This document shows, in pieces, positions 18,457 through 27,677 of a stretch of DNA of 38,949 nt (position 1 is its first letter; every line of letters begins with the position of its first letter). Under the pieces are notes generated by a model. It did not search any database, had not been told where the DNA came from, and saw only the letters and a list, made by a program, of their open reading frames with translations. Location of the stretch: positions 1-38,949 of the forward strand of contig RGPR01000004.1 in the NCBI GenBank assembly GCA_010030245.1. The letters are read 5' to 3'. This stretch comes from Gammaproteobacteria bacterium. Its GTDB lineage: Bacteria; Pseudomonadota; Gammaproteobacteria; Legionellales; Legionellaceae. The position numbers were made by a program, and so were the translations under genes.

Positions 18457-18617
18457 AGTCAATCAAGCTAGCAAGTTTGATTTTAATGAATTTAGAGTTT
18501 GGCATAAACTCATAGCTTCGCATAACTAGCCCTCTTATTGGCTACTGTGTTAGATGCTTAAACCCATTAAGGGAAATGCCGAAAGCTTTGCTGTCTCATG
18601 ATTTATTGCAGCTAAAA

Positions 18618-18703
<86 letters not shown>

Positions 18704-18732
18704 TTACTTAACAGGTTTACGAGGTGAACGCG

Positions 18733-20067
18733 ATGGTAGTTTCATTAGAGACTTTATCTGAATTAGAGCGCAAGTTAACCATATCACTACCCGAAAATAC
18801 CATTCAGGATGAAGTTGATGTTCGTTTAAAAAGTCTTGCTCCTAAAGTACAAATACAAGGTTTCCGTCAGGGTAAAGTACCTATGACCATGGTTCGTCAA
18901 CGTTTTTCAGGCAAGGTTCGTGAAGAAGTTGTACGAGAATTCATGCAAGCAGAACTTGAAAAAGAAATTGAAAAGCAAGAATTGAAATTAGCCGATTATC
19001 CTAAAATTGACATTAAGTCTGGTCTAGACAAAGGTGATTTTTGCTTTGAAGCGCATGTTGAAATTATTCCTGAAGTTAGTGTGAAAGATTTAGACGGTGT
19101 AGATATTGAACTTGTTGAGTCAAGCGTAGATGCATCTGATGTCCAAGAGATGTTAGCGAAGCTGTTACAGCAGCATAAAATATGGACTGAAGTTGAGCGT
19201 GCCTCCAAAATAGATGATCAAGTCACCATCGATTTTAAAGGTTATGTTGATGACCAAGCCTTTCAAGGTGGCGAAGCTACTAATTTCAAATTCGTTCTTG
19301 GCGAAAAGAAAATGCTGCCTGACTTTGAAAATGGTTTATTAGAGCGTTCTAAAGGTCAAGAATTTAGCATTAATGTCAAATTCCCAGATGATTATGGCCA
19401 AGCTGAATTAGCTGGTAAGACTGCAAAATTTGATATCAAAGTTCATGCCGTTGAAGCAGCTGAACTGGCAGAATTAAATGATGAATTTGCACAGAAATTT
19501 GGCGTTGAAGGTGGTCTGGAAGGTTTACAAAAAGACATCGAACAAAACATGAAACGTGAATTGAAAAAACACGTTAGTCAGATCAATAGAAATACAGTGT
19601 TTGAAAAACTCATCGAAGCCAATCCAATCAGTTTGCCTAATGGACTGATCAACCGTGAAATTGCCGAGCTTCAACACGAACTCTATCATCAAATTTATGG
19701 ACCAGAGCACCGTGATAATGAAACGATCCCCGATTTTCCACGGGAGCTATTTTTAGAAAAGGCGCAACGTCGTGTTCATTTGAGTTTACTTTATTTTGAA
19801 GTTGTTAAACAACATGATCTTAAAGTTGAACCTGCAAAATTCGATGCCTTATTGGAAGAAACAGTTGGTGCTTATGAAAACCCAACAGAGGCTAAAGAGT
19901 GGTATATTAAAGATAAAAATCGCTTGAATTCATTAGAAAGCTTGTTGATGGAAGAAGCTGTAATGGAAAAAATTCTGTTACAAGCGAAACCATCCTTGAA
20001 AAAAATGAATTATCGTGAAACCATGGAGTATCTGGAAAAGCAAAACAATAATGGAGATGCTGAATGA
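18733..20067 (+). CDS. tig: Trigger factor (ribosome-associated chaperone)
   Basis: 444 aa from the ATG at 18733, against about 432 in E. coli. Trigger factor binds the ribosome exit tunnel and folds nascent chains. Domains: the N-terminal ribosome-binding domain with its signature GFRQGKVPM (residues about 43-51), the FKBP-type isomerase domain (about 150-245, with [10 protein letters not shown] and [14 protein letters not shown]) and the C-terminal helical arms. I preferred 18733 to the GTG at 18724 because GAGGTG stands 6 bases before the ATG. The stop overlaps the clpP start (ATGA), so tig and clpP are translationally coupled, as is common in this locus. Confidence 0.97.
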   Translation: MVVSLETLSELERKLTISLPENTIQDEVDVRLKSLAPKVQIQGFRQGKVPMTMVRQRFSGKVREEVVREFMQAELEKEIEKQELKLADYPKIDIKSGLDKGDFCFEAHVEIIPEVSVKDLDGVDIELVESSVDASDVQEMLAKLLQQHKIWTEVERASKIDDQVTIDFKGYVDDQAFQGGEATNFKFVLGEKKMLPDFENGLLERSKGQEFSINVKFPDDYGQAELAGKTAKFDIKVHAVEAAELAELNDEFAQKFGVEGGLEGLQKDIEQNMKRELKKHVSQINRNTVFEKLIEANPISLPNGLINREIAELQHELYHQIYGPEHRDNETIPDFPRELFLEKAQRRVHLSLLYFEVVKQHDLKVEPAKFDALLEETVGAYENPTEAKEWYIKDKNRLNSLESLLMEEAVMEKILLQAKPSLKKMNYRETMEYLEKQNNNGDAE

Positions 20068-20693
20068 GTTCTATTCAATTAGCCAGCGGTCTTGTACCAA
20101 TGGTCGTTGAGCAAACAGCTAGAGGCGAGCGTGCTTATGATATTTATTCGCGTTTGTTAAAGGAGAGAATCATTTTTCTCCTTGGGCCTGTAGAAGATCA
20201 TATGGCCAATTTGATCGTAGCTCAAATGTTGTTTTTAGAATCTGAAAATCCAGAAAAAGATATATTTTTATATATCAATTCTCCTGGTGGTGTTGTTACT
20301 GCAGGTCTTGCCATATATGACACCATGCAGTTTATTAAACCGGATGTCAGTACCTTGTGTACTGGTCAAGCTGCAAGTGCTGCCGCATTGCTTCTTTGTG
20401 CGGGTGCAGAGGGAAAACGATATTGTTTACCTAACTCTCGAGTCATGATACACCAACCTCTAGGTGGTTTTAGAGGCCAAGCTTCTGATATTGAAATTCA
20501 TGCACGTGAAACTTTATTGATTCGTGAAAAATTGAATCATATCATGGCAAAACATACCAAAAAGTCAACGGATGAAATTATGCGCGATACTGATCGAGAT
20601 AATTTCATGAGTGCTGAACAAGCACGTGACTATGGATTAATTGATGATGTTCTGTATCATCGAGATAGTCTAAAAGTTCCAAGCGAATATTAA
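20064..20693 (+). CDS. clpP: ATP-dependent Clp protease proteolytic subunit
   Basis: 209 aa, the normal length. ClpP forms the 14-subunit serine protease barrel fed by ClpX (and ClpA). The catalytic triad is visible: Ser105 in GQAASAAA, His130 in VMIHQPLGG and Asp179 in DTDRDNF. The oxyanion-loop segment [18 protein letters not shown] is present. The N-terminus to [25 protein letters not shown] includes a short propeptide likely removed autocatalytically. A strong terminator follows, which separates it from clpX. Confidence 0.98.
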   Translation: MSSIQLASGLVPMVVEQTARGERAYDIYSRLLKERIIFLLGPVEDHMANLIVAQMLFLESENPEKDIFLYINSPGGVVTAGLAIYDTMQFIKPDVSTLCTGQAASAAALLLCAGAEGKRYCLPNSRVMIHQPLGGFRGQASDIEIHARETLLIREKLNHIMAKHTKKSTDEIMRDTDRDNFMSAEQARDYGLIDDVLYHRDSLKVPSEY

Positions 20694-20698
20694 TTAAA

Positions 20699-20724
20699 AA
20701 GGCTCCTTTTGGAGCCTTTTTTTT
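20699..20724 (+). terminator. Rho-independent terminator of tig-clpP
   Basis: AAGGCTCC (20699-20706), loop TTTT, GGAGCCTT (20711-20718), with a T tract to 20724. It uncouples clpX-lon from clpP. Confidence 0.92.
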
Positions 20725-20842
20725 GAGTTAAAAAAATCATTCTTCCTCCGTTTTCTCATTGCATTTTGGCGATTTTCAGTTAAGCTGATTGTCAGGAGCC
20801 TGTTTTTAACGAGTAAAACAGTATAAAAAGAATAAATATGCG

Positions 20843-20870
20843 CTTGAATTATAGAATTTTGACCCAATAT
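20843..20870 (+). promoter_or_regulatory. Candidate heat-shock (sigma-32) promoter of clpX-lon
   Basis: CTTGAA (20843-20848), a 14-base spacer and CCCAATAT (20863-20870). The sigma-32 consensus is CTTGAA, 13-14 bases, CCCCATNT, so the match is seven of eight in the -10 box. Clp and Lon genes are classic sigma-32 targets. A weaker sigma-70 reading of the same bases (TTGAAT, 17-18 bases, ATATAG/TATAGA) is possible. Confidence 0.6.
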
Positions 20871-20872
20871 AG

Positions 20873-20892
20873 ATTAAAACACATGTTTTAAT
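20873..20892. repeat. Perfect 20-base palindrome in the clpX leader
   Basis: ATTAAAACA-CA-TGTTTTAAT: 9-bp arms with a 2-base centre, beginning three bases after the predicted -10 box and so covering the likely transcription start, about 37 bases before the clpX ATG. The position suits a repressor operator. As RNA it would form only a weak AT-rich hairpin. Confidence 0.7.
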
Positions 20893-20929
20893 GTGGTTGT
20901 GATAAATAAAAGATTAAAGAGGATTAAGT

Positions 20930-22210
20930 ATGTCAAAGTCTGGTGGGGATAAAAAAGATACCCTATATTGTTCCTTTTGTGGTAAAAGCCAACACGAGGT
21001 TAAAAAGTTAATTGCCGGCCCATCTGTATTTGTATGTGATGAATGTGTGTCTTTATGTAACGATATATTACATGAAGAGTTTAAAGAAGACCAAGTTGAC
21101 TCTGCTGCATCAAAAGACAAGTTACCAACACCAAGAGAAATTTCTGCATTTTTAGATGAATATGTCATTGGTCAGTTTCATGCAAAGAAAGTTTTAGCTG
21201 TAGCGGTTTATAATCATTACAAACGACTTCGTCAGCCTACTCACGATGGTGTTGAATTAGGAAAAAGTAATATTCTCCTTATTGGACCTACTGGAAGTGG
21301 TAAAACCCTGCTCGCTCAAACTTTAGCACGACAATTAGACGTGCCTTTTGCAATCGCTGATGCGACAACCCTTACCGAAGCTGGTTATGTAGGTGAAGAT
21401 GTTGAAAACATATTACATAAGCTTTTGCAAAAATGTGATTTTGATGTTGAAAAAGCACAACAAGGTATTATCTATATCGATGAAATCGATAAAATTTCGC
21501 GAAAATCAGAAAACCCATCTATTACACGAGATGTATCAGGTGAAGGTGTTCAACAAGCTTTATTAAAGCTGATTGAAGGTACTATTGCTGCTGTTCCGCC
21601 ACAAGGTGGACGTAAGCATCCTCAACAAGAATATATACAAATTGATACCACGAATATTTTGTTTATATGTGGAGGTGCATTTGCTGGCATTGAACGAATT
21701 ATTAATGAACGTTCAGAAAAGACTGGCATTGGATTTGGCGCAGAACTTAAAAATAAACGTGATGTCAAAGATATTGAAAAAGTTTTATCACGTCTAGAAG
21801 CTGATGATTTAGTTAAATTTGGTTTAATCCCTGAATTTGTAGGCCGGCTTCCAGTGGTTACCACTTTACATGAGCTTGATGAACCTGCTTTAATTGATAT
21901 ATTAACCAAGCCAAAAAATGCCCTTGTGAAACAGTTTAAAGCCTTGTTTCATATGGAAGGTGTTGAGCTTGACATTAAAAATGAAGCGCTTCATGCAATT
22001 GCGAGAAAGGCCCTTAAACGAAAAATTGGTGCAAGGGGCTTAAGAAGTATATTAGAAGATATTCTATTAGAAACCATGTATGAATTGCCATCCTTGGTGG
22101 ATTTAGAAAAAGTAGTGGTTGAGGAGAATGTGGTTACGAAACAGGGCGAACCAATCTTGATTTACCATGCGCAAAAAGATGCATTGCAAGTCAATAGTGC
22201 AAGAGAATAA
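20930..22210 (+). CDS. clpX: Clp protease ATPase subunit ClpX
   Basis: 426 aa, normal length. ClpX is the hexameric AAA+ unfoldase that delivers substrates to ClpP. The N-terminal zinc-binding domain has Cys14, Cys17, Cys36 and Cys39 (CSFCGK...CDEC). Walker A is GPTGSGKT, Walker [11 protein letters not shown], and the ClpP-binding IGF-type loop is in the [14 protein letters not shown] segment. Sensor 2 lies in the GARGLRSI motif. AGAGG stands 7 bases before the ATG. lon follows after 14 bases, so the two are one operon. Confidence 0.98.
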   Translation: MSKSGGDKKDTLYCSFCGKSQHEVKKLIAGPSVFVCDECVSLCNDILHEEFKEDQVDSAASKDKLPTPREISAFLDEYVIGQFHAKKVLAVAVYNHYKRLRQPTHDGVELGKSNILLIGPTGSGKTLLAQTLARQLDVPFAIADATTLTEAGYVGEDVENILHKLLQKCDFDVEKAQQGIIYIDEIDKISRKSENPSITRDVSGEGVQQALLKLIEGTIAAVPPQGGRKHPQQEYIQIDTTNILFICGGAFAGIERIINERSEKTGIGFGAELKNKRDVKDIEKVLSRLEADDLVKFGLIPEFVGRLPVVTTLHELDEPALIDILTKPKNALVKQFKALFHMEGVELDIKNEALHAIARKALKRKIGARGLRSILEDILLETMYELPSLVDLEKVVVEENVVTKQGEPILIYHAQKDALQVNSARE

Positions 22211-22224
22211 AAAGGAGTAATAAA

Positions 22225-24594
22225 TTGACAGCTGAAGAAACGATGGTTCTCGAGCTCCCTATTCTGCCGTTACGCGATGTGGTTGTTTATCCTCATATGG
22301 TGATACCATTGTTTGTTGGGCGACCTAAATCAGTAAAAGCGCTTGAAGCGGCGATGCTTGAAAATAAGAAAATATTCCTGCTCACCCAACGACAGTCAGG
22401 TAATGATGACCCTAGCGGTAAAGATTTATTTACTGTAGGCACAGTATCAAACCTATTACAATTACTGAAATTACCTGATGGTACGGTCAAAGTATTGGTT
22501 GAAGGGGAGCAACGCGCGAAGGTTAAAAAATTTAGTGAGCACAAGGACGGTTATTTGCTTGCTGATTTACAAGTACTCAAAGAATATTCTGAGGCGCACT
22601 CTGAACGTGAATTGGAAATATTAGTACGCTCACTCATTTCTCAATTTGAGCAGTACATTAAACTTAATAAAAAAATTCCACCAGAGGTAATGGCATCGAT
22701 TTCAGCAATAGATGATCCTAATCGTTTGGTTGATACCATCGCTGCCCATTTAACGATTAAACTAGACGAGAAACAAGACGTTCTTGAAACATTGGATGTA
22801 GGACATCGTCTAGAGCGCTTAATGACGTCCATTGAAACAGAAATCGATCTCCTCCAAGTTGAAAAAAGGGTTCGCAATCGTGTCAAGCGTCAAATGGAAA
22901 AAAGTCAGCGTGAATATTACTTAAATGAGCAAATTAAAGCGATTCAGAAGGAACTTGGTGAAATCGGCGAAGAGGGCAGTGATCTTGATCAGTTAGAACG
23001 ATCAATTGATAAAGCTGGTATGCCAAAAGAGGCGAAAGAAAAAGCCTTAAGTGAACTCAATAAACTGAAGATGATGCCAGCAATGTCTGCTGAGGCTACA
23101 GTCATTCGCAATTACCTAGATTGGATGATTACCGTTCCTTGGAAAAAACGAAATAAAGTAGAATTTAATCTACAAAAAGCTGAAGTGGTGTTAGATCATG
23201 ATCACTATGGACTAGAAAAAGTAAAAGAACGCATTATCGAATACCTTGCGGTTCAGCAAAGGGTGAAAACCCTAAAGGGACCAATTATTTGCTTGGTTGG
23301 TCCCCCTGGAGTAGGCAAGACCTCTCTAGGTCAATCGATTGCCAATGCTACCGGTCGTACGTTTATACGTATCGCTTTAGGCGGCGTCAGAGATGAAGCT
23401 GAAATTCGTGGCCATCGCCGTACTTATATCGGTTCAATGCCTGGAAAAATCATTCAAAAGCTCTGTCAAGCAGGTGTGAAGAATCCACTCATCATGCTAG
23501 ATGAGGTTGATAAAATGGCAATGGATTTTAGAGGAGATCCGGCATCGGCTTTATTAGAAGTTCTCGATCCAGAACAAAACCATACGTTTAATGATCATTA
23601 CCTTGAGGTGAATTATGACTTGAGTGAAGTCATGTTTATCGCAACAGCGAATTCTTTAGAAATACCTGCGCCATTGCTTGATCGAATGGAGGTGATTCGT
23701 TTGCCCGGTTATACCGATGATGAAAAACTAAATATTGCAAAAAATTACTTAGTCCCTAAGCAATTATTAATGAATGGCTTAAAATCATCTGAGTTAAATA
23801 TAAGCGATCAGGCTATTTTTGAGATTATTAGGCATTATACTCGTGAAGCAGGTGTCAGAAATTTAGAAAGAGATGTTGCAAGTATATGCCGAAAAGTGGT
23901 AAAAAAAATATTAACGAGGAAAAATCTCAAGAAAGTGAACGTTGCACGCCAGTCTGTTGAGAAGTATTTAGGCGTTCAAAAATACCTCTACGGGATTGCA
24001 AAACAAATTGATCAGGTAGGCCAGGTGACTGGACTTGCTTGGACGCAAGTTGGTGGCGAGCTTTTAACAATTGAAGCGGCCATGATGCCCGGTAAAGGTA
24101 AAGTGGTGCATACTGGTCAATTGGGCGAGGTCATGCAGGAATCGATTCATGCAGCGATGACGGTGATTCGAAGTCGTGCAAAACAATACGGTCTTGCGAG
24201 CGATTTTTACGAAACACATGAGTTCCATATTCATGTGCCAGAGGGGGCAACACCGAAAGACGGGCCAAGTGCGGGGATTGGTATGTGTACCGCATTAGCA
24301 TCTGTTATTACACAAGTTCCAGTGAAGGCAGATGTGGCCATGACTGGAGAAATAACCCTAAGAGGTCAAGTTTTGCCGATTGGGGGATTGAAAGAAAAAC
24401 TCCTAGCAGCGCATCGAGGGGGTATTAGCCAAGTCATTATTCCGATGGATAATAAAAAAGATTTGGTTGAAATTCCCGATAATATCCTCAAGAAATTGAA
24501 GATACATTGTGTCAGTAACATTGAAGAAGTGCTTAGATTAGCGCTTCAGAAAGACATTTTGCTTCAGAAACAAACTGTAGCAGAAAAAGTTTAG
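22225..24594 (+). CDS. lon: ATP-dependent protease Lon
   Basis: 789 aa, close to the E. coli 784. Lon degrades misfolded and short-lived regulatory proteins in the cytoplasm. Order: the N-terminal substrate-binding LAN domain (LPILPLRDVVVYPHMVIPLFVGR), a coiled-coil region, the AAA+ domain with Walker A GPPGVGKTS and Walker B LIMLDEVDKM, and the protease domain with catalytic Ser in KDGPSAGIG and Lys in GLKEKLLAA. The start is TTG at 22225, chosen because AGGAG lies 8 bases upstream; an in-frame ATG at 22243 has none. An AT-rich T8/A8 hairpin at 24597-24620 may act as a weak terminator. Confidence 0.97.
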   Translation: MTAEETMVLELPILPLRDVVVYPHMVIPLFVGRPKSVKALEAAMLENKKIFLLTQRQSGNDDPSGKDLFTVGTVSNLLQLLKLPDGTVKVLVEGEQRAKVKKFSEHKDGYLLADLQVLKEYSEAHSERELEILVRSLISQFEQYIKLNKKIPPEVMASISAIDDPNRLVDTIAAHLTIKLDEKQDVLETLDVGHRLERLMTSIETEIDLLQVEKRVRNRVKRQMEKSQREYYLNEQIKAIQKELGEIGEEGSDLDQLERSIDKAGMPKEAKEKALSELNKLKMMPAMSAEATVIRNYLDWMITVPWKKRNKVEFNLQKAEVVLDHDHYGLEKVKERIIEYLAVQQRVKTLKGPIICLVGPPGVGKTSLGQSIANATGRTFIRIALGGVRDEAEIRGHRRTYIGSMPGKIIQKLCQAGVKNPLIMLDEVDKMAMDFRGDPASALLEVLDPEQNHTFNDHYLEVNYDLSEVMFIATANSLEIPAPLLDRMEVIRLPGYTDDEKLNIAKNYLVPKQLLMNGLKSSELNISDQAIFEIIRHYTREAGVRNLERDVASICRKVVKKILTRKNLKKVNVARQSVEKYLGVQKYLYGIAKQIDQVGQVTGLAWTQVGGELLTIEAAMMPGKGKVVHTGQLGEVMQESIHAAMTVIRSRAKQYGLASDFYETHEFHIHVPEGATPKDGPSAGIGMCTALASVITQVPVKADVAMTGEITLRGQVLPIGGLKEKLLAAHRGGISQVIIPMDNKKDLVEIPDNILKKLKIHCVSNIEEVLRLALQKDILLQKQTVAEKV

Positions 24595-24623
24595 GTTTTT
24601 TTTAAAAAAAATAAAAAAAGCCA

Positions 24624-24652
24624 TTTACAAGCAGTAAAAAAAAGGATACTAT
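24624..24652 (+). promoter_or_regulatory. Promoter of hupB
   Basis: TTTACA (24624-24629), a 17-base spacer and TACTAT (24647-24652). Transcription would start at about 24659, giving a leader of roughly 107 bases. Confidence 0.7.
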
Positions 24653-24761
24653 TTGCCTCGCTGTTAGGGAGAAGTCGCCGTAAAAGATGTAAATTACCTT
24701 GACGAGGCAATAGCATTTTGGTTTAATCCAATTGTCAGTTGGAAGACTTAACAGCAAGGGG
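24653..24761 (+). promoter_or_regulatory. Structured 5' leader of hupB
   Basis: The leader can fold several ways. GCTGTTA (24660-24666), at the predicted 5' end, pairs with TAACAGC (24749-24755), the bases directly before the Shine-Dalgarno AAGGGG. CCAATT-GTC-AGTTGG (24728-24742) forms a small internal hairpin. A separate inverted repeat, TTGCCTCG (24653-24660) and CGAGGCAA (24703-24710), competes for base 24660 and begins before the transcription start. No known riboswitch is recognised. Confidence 0.5.
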
Positions 24762-24766
24762 AAATA

Positions 24767-25048
24767 ATGAAAAAGAGTGAATTAGTAAAAGCAATAGCAG
24801 AAGATGCTGGTACAACACAAGCAGCTGCAGGGCGTGTTTTAGAAGCGTTTTTAACAACTGTAACCCAGGCTTTGAAAGATGGAGACGAAGTTGTGTTACC
24901 AGGATTTGGTGCCTTTAAAACAAGATTACGTTCAGCTTACTCTGGTAGAAATCCTCAGACAGGCGAAGAGATAAAAATTAAAGCTGCTCGAGTTGCTAAC
25001 TTTAAAGTTGGTAAGAATTTGAAAGAAGCAGTTCAAAACGAAAAATAA
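24767..25048 (+). CDS. hupB: DNA-binding protein HU
   Basis: 93 aa, close to the usual 90. HU is an abundant nucleoid protein that bends DNA as a dimer. It starts MKKSELVKAIAEDAGTTQAAAG, the helical dimerisation region. The DNA-binding arm carries the family signature GFGAFKTRLRSAYSGRNPQTGEEI (in part, about residues 46-69) with the intercalating Pro in GRNPQTG. A strong AAGGGG precedes the ATG. The gene follows lon and precedes two tRNAs, and ends with no visible terminator, so tRNA-Val and tRNA-Asp may be processed from its transcript. Confidence 0.97.
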   Translation: MKKSELVKAIAEDAGTTQAAAGRVLEAFLTTVTQALKDGDEVVLPGFGAFKTRLRSAYSGRNPQTGEEIKIKAARVANFKVGKNLKEAVQNEK

Positions 25049-25064
25049 TGCGATCGTTAAGATC

Positions 25065-25140
25065 GGGTGCTTAGCTCAGCTGGTAGAGCATCGCCCTTAC
25101 AAGGCGAGGGTCGGGGGTTCGATCCCCTCAGCACCCACCA
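25065..25140 (+). tRNA. tRNA-Val (anticodon TAC)
   Basis: The acceptor GGGTGCT pairs with AGCACCC (25130-25136), and ACCA is encoded. The anticodon loop CTTACAA within TCGCC/GGCGA gives TAC. It starts 16 bases after the hupB stop. Confidence 0.97.
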
Positions 25141-25144
25141 TTTA

Positions 25145-25221
25145 GGAGTGGTAGTTCAGTTGGTCAGAATACCGGCCTGTCACGCCGGGGGTCGCGGGTT
25201 CGAGCCCCGTCCACTCCGCCA
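25145..25221 (+). tRNA. tRNA-Asp (anticodon GTC)
   Basis: The acceptor GGAGTGG pairs with CCACTCC (25211-25217), followed by G73 and an encoded CCA. The anticodon loop CTGTCAC within CCGGC/GCCGG gives GTC. Confidence 0.97.
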
Positions 25222-25226
25222 ATATC

Positions 25227-25250
25227 AAAAGCGTCCTAGAGGCGCTTTTT
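25227..25250 (+). terminator. Terminator after tRNA-Asp
   Basis: AAAAGCGTC (25227-25235), loop CTAGA, GGCGCTTTT (25241-25249), then more T. One G-U pair. It closes the hupB-tRNA-Val-tRNA-Asp unit and leaves ppiD with its own promoter. Confidence 0.85.
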
Positions 25251-25351
25251 TCTTATCTAATTATCTGGTTTCTCAATCATAATCTTGTTATGATACATCT
25301 CAATATAACTGTTTAATTGCTATAAATATTTTTTGGTATTGGAATTTAATT

Positions 25352-27244
25352 ATGCTGCAAAAACTTAATGAAAAAATACAAGGATTGATTGCTTGGGTTA
25401 TCATCTTACTCGTGGCCATTACTTTTGCGATGTTTGGTATAGAATATTATACCCAATCTAAGCGAGATGGGCTTTTGGTGGCTGAGGTTGATGGCCAGCC
25501 TATTTTTAAACAAGATTTTGATATGCAATTCAGACGCCTTAGTCAGCTTAAAAATCCAATGCAATGGAGCAATATGCGTGAAAATCAATTAAAGGCACAA
25601 GTGCTAAATGATTTGATTCTCAATAGCATTAGCATGCAGTCTGCAAAAATTAATGGTTTTGCGGTGACCACTGCACAAGCAAATTCAGCCATATTTTCAA
25701 TTCCGCAATTTCAAGCGGATGGACAATTTTCTTCGATGAAATATGCTCAAGCACTTAACGGTGCATTCTTTACCCCAGAATCTTTTCAGCATGAAGTTGA
25801 ACAGGGCATGGTATTAAATCAGCAACGTTTTGCCTTCATTGGTACAGCCTTTGCTCTCCCACATGAAATTGAACAGTATGTCAAACTGTATATGCAAAAG
25901 CGTGACTATGCTTATACCCAAATACCAGCGTTAAAATTCGTTGATAAGGTAGATGTCAAGGAAGCTGAAATTCAAAGTTTTTATAACAAGCATCAAGATG
26001 TGTTCTTAAGTCCTGAAATGTTAAGTGTTAAATATATTCAATTATCACTTCCTGCAATTAAGGAACATATTCATTTAGATGATAAAGAAATGCGCCAGTA
26101 TTATAACGATCATCAAACCCAATTCATGCTACCTGCCCAATGGGATTTGGAAAATATTGTCATTGGTTTTTCAGATCAATCAACTCAGGAAGAACAAGCG
26201 CGAGCATTAAAGTTTGCTCAAAAGCTTGCTAGCCGATTTCAACAAGATCCGACTGAATTCAAGAAATTTGCCTCTAAAGTCACCAAGGGTGAGTTTAATC
26301 AAGATGGGTTTTCTTTATCAACCTCAGCATTACCGACCATCTTTGCCGGTCAAACCAACCTTGATACGCATTTAGTGAATATTAATAAAACAGGCATGGT
26401 GACTGAGCCAGTTCGAACTGCTAAAGGATATGAGCTATTTAAATGCAATGCCTACCAAGCCTCACGATTTAAAACGTTTGAAGATGTGGCTAGTGTCATC
26501 AAGGAACAATTGCTCAATGAAAAAGCCCAAATTATTTTCTCACAAAACATGGATAAGCTATCTGAGCTGGGTTTTCAAAATCCAGAATCACTCGATAAAA
26601 TTGCCAAAAAATTAAATCTTGAGATTAAAGAGTCGCCGTTATTTTCACGCCGTGGTGGCCAAGATGCGTTTACTCAAAATAAATTAATTTTGAAAGCAGC
26701 ATTTTCCCAGGATGTTATTAAGTATCATAATAATAGTGAGCCGGTGCAATTAGATCATGATAACATTGTTGTTTTACGCTTAAATCAACATGTCCCCGCC
26801 TCCAGACAGGCATTGGTTGATGTGAAAATCTTGATCGCAAAAAAACTCGCAAAAAAACAGGCTGAAGCTGAAGCGCGTCAAATGGGTGAGATGTTGTTAG
26901 CGTATCGTCAGTATCCTGAGCGGCATCAACAAGAACTAGCTGCGACATCGAATTTATCCTGGAAAAGTGTCGGGAATGCGTCAAGAGATGCAGCTGATGT
27001 GCCAGCAGGTGTCAATGAACTTGCCTTTTCGCTCCCTGCCATTGGCAGTCGTTCAGGTAGAACTTTAGTTGGTGGTGATTATGTGGTCGTTGAACTAAAG
27101 CAAGTGCATCCTGGCGATATTAGCTTACTTGACCCCGAACAAATTGCCAGCATTACGCAACAAATTGAAGCCAATTATGGCATGATGGATTATGATTTAT
27201 ATGTTCATCATATCATGGACAAAGCAAAAATTACGCGACATTAA
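25352..27244 (+). CDS. ppiD: Periplasmic folding chaperone PpiD
   Basis: 630 aa, similar to E. coli PpiD (623). It is anchored in the inner membrane by one segment (residues about 12-32, LIAWVIILLVAITFAMFGI) and faces the periplasm, where it helps newly exported proteins fold near the Sec translocon. A SurA-like N-terminal chaperone region (EVDGQPIFKQDFDMQFRR) is followed by parvulin-like regions around residues 260-370 (FKKFASKVTKGEFNQDG). Position after hupB is the conserved gammaproteobacterial order. The tRNAs are an insertion in that order. Confidence 0.95.
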   Translation: MLQKLNEKIQGLIAWVIILLVAITFAMFGIEYYTQSKRDGLLVAEVDGQPIFKQDFDMQFRRLSQLKNPMQWSNMRENQLKAQVLNDLILNSISMQSAKINGFAVTTAQANSAIFSIPQFQADGQFSSMKYAQALNGAFFTPESFQHEVEQGMVLNQQRFAFIGTAFALPHEIEQYVKLYMQKRDYAYTQIPALKFVDKVDVKEAEIQSFYNKHQDVFLSPEMLSVKYIQLSLPAIKEHIHLDDKEMRQYYNDHQTQFMLPAQWDLENIVIGFSDQSTQEEQARALKFAQKLASRFQQDPTEFKKFASKVTKGEFNQDGFSLSTSALPTIFAGQTNLDTHLVNINKTGMVTEPVRTAKGYELFKCNAYQASRFKTFEDVASVIKEQLLNEKAQIIFSQNMDKLSELGFQNPESLDKIAKKLNLEIKESPLFSRRGGQDAFTQNKLILKAAFSQDVIKYHNNSEPVQLDHDNIVVLRLNQHVPASRQALVDVKILIAKKLAKKQAEAEARQMGEMLLAYRQYPERHQQELAATSNLSWKSVGNASRDAADVPAGVNELAFSLPAIGSRSGRTLVGGDYVVVELKQVHPGDISLLDPEQIASITQQIEANYGMMDYDLYVHHIMDKAKITRH

Positions 27245-27356
27245 TCCTTTTAGAGCTAATTATGCGTTTCTGGGTCCTTTTTTCTGCATGAAGTGAGGGG
27301 GGCGTATTTTTACGCTGCTCCAATTACACTTTGTTACTTTAGAATATTTGATACTT

Positions 27357-27677
27357 TTATCGTGTCGCAGAAGGCGGGTTTTTTTTATCTTCATTATCAT
27401 CCTCTTTTTGTGCCTTTGATAATGAGCTTGGTTGGGGATTAAGCTTACCATCTGCTAGTTTCTTCCTGAAATGATCGGAACTGCTTTTGCTACCATTGCT
27501 AGATTTTAGGTGAAGCTTTGGATGTGCATGTAAATACTCTTTAGTTGGCTCCACTGCAATAATGCTCTTATCGCTAACAGCAATCGCTCCGAGTGTTGGA
27601 ACAATATTTACTTCGCCTTTTGAACGTCTACTTTTTTCTCCATTGTCTTCTGTCACTGGAACTGTTCCTTTTTTTAA
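27357..27677 (-). pseudogene. Displaced C-terminal part of the ADP-ribosyltransferase gene
   Basis: This frame continues the upstream ART gene in the -1 register: after ACT (27677-27679) a single-base slip gives LKKGTVPVTEDN and a further 94 codons to the stop at 27357. It contains a hydrophobic strand-like segment (VNIVPTLGAIAVSDKSIIAVEP) typical of a fold core, then a polar, low-complexity tail rich in Ser, Lys and Asp. Taken alone it would start at a GTG (27656) with no convincing ribosome binding site. It is therefore best read as the second half of one gene split by a frameshift at the TT/A7 run. A separate small protein is the alternative. The gap to ppiD (27245-27356) holds no gene. 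Confidence 0.6.

Noticed and set aside
21573..21797. 74-codon plus-strand frame inside clpX
   Set aside because: It lies fully within clpX in another frame, with no ribosome binding site and no recognisable protein features.
24597..24620. T8/A8 run after lon as a strong terminator
   Set aside because: The stem is nearly all A-T with no GC core, so it is at best weak; not listed as a terminator.
25067..25282. 71-codon frame through tRNA-Val and tRNA-Asp
   Set aside because: It overlaps two complete tRNA genes and their terminator and has no ribosome binding site.
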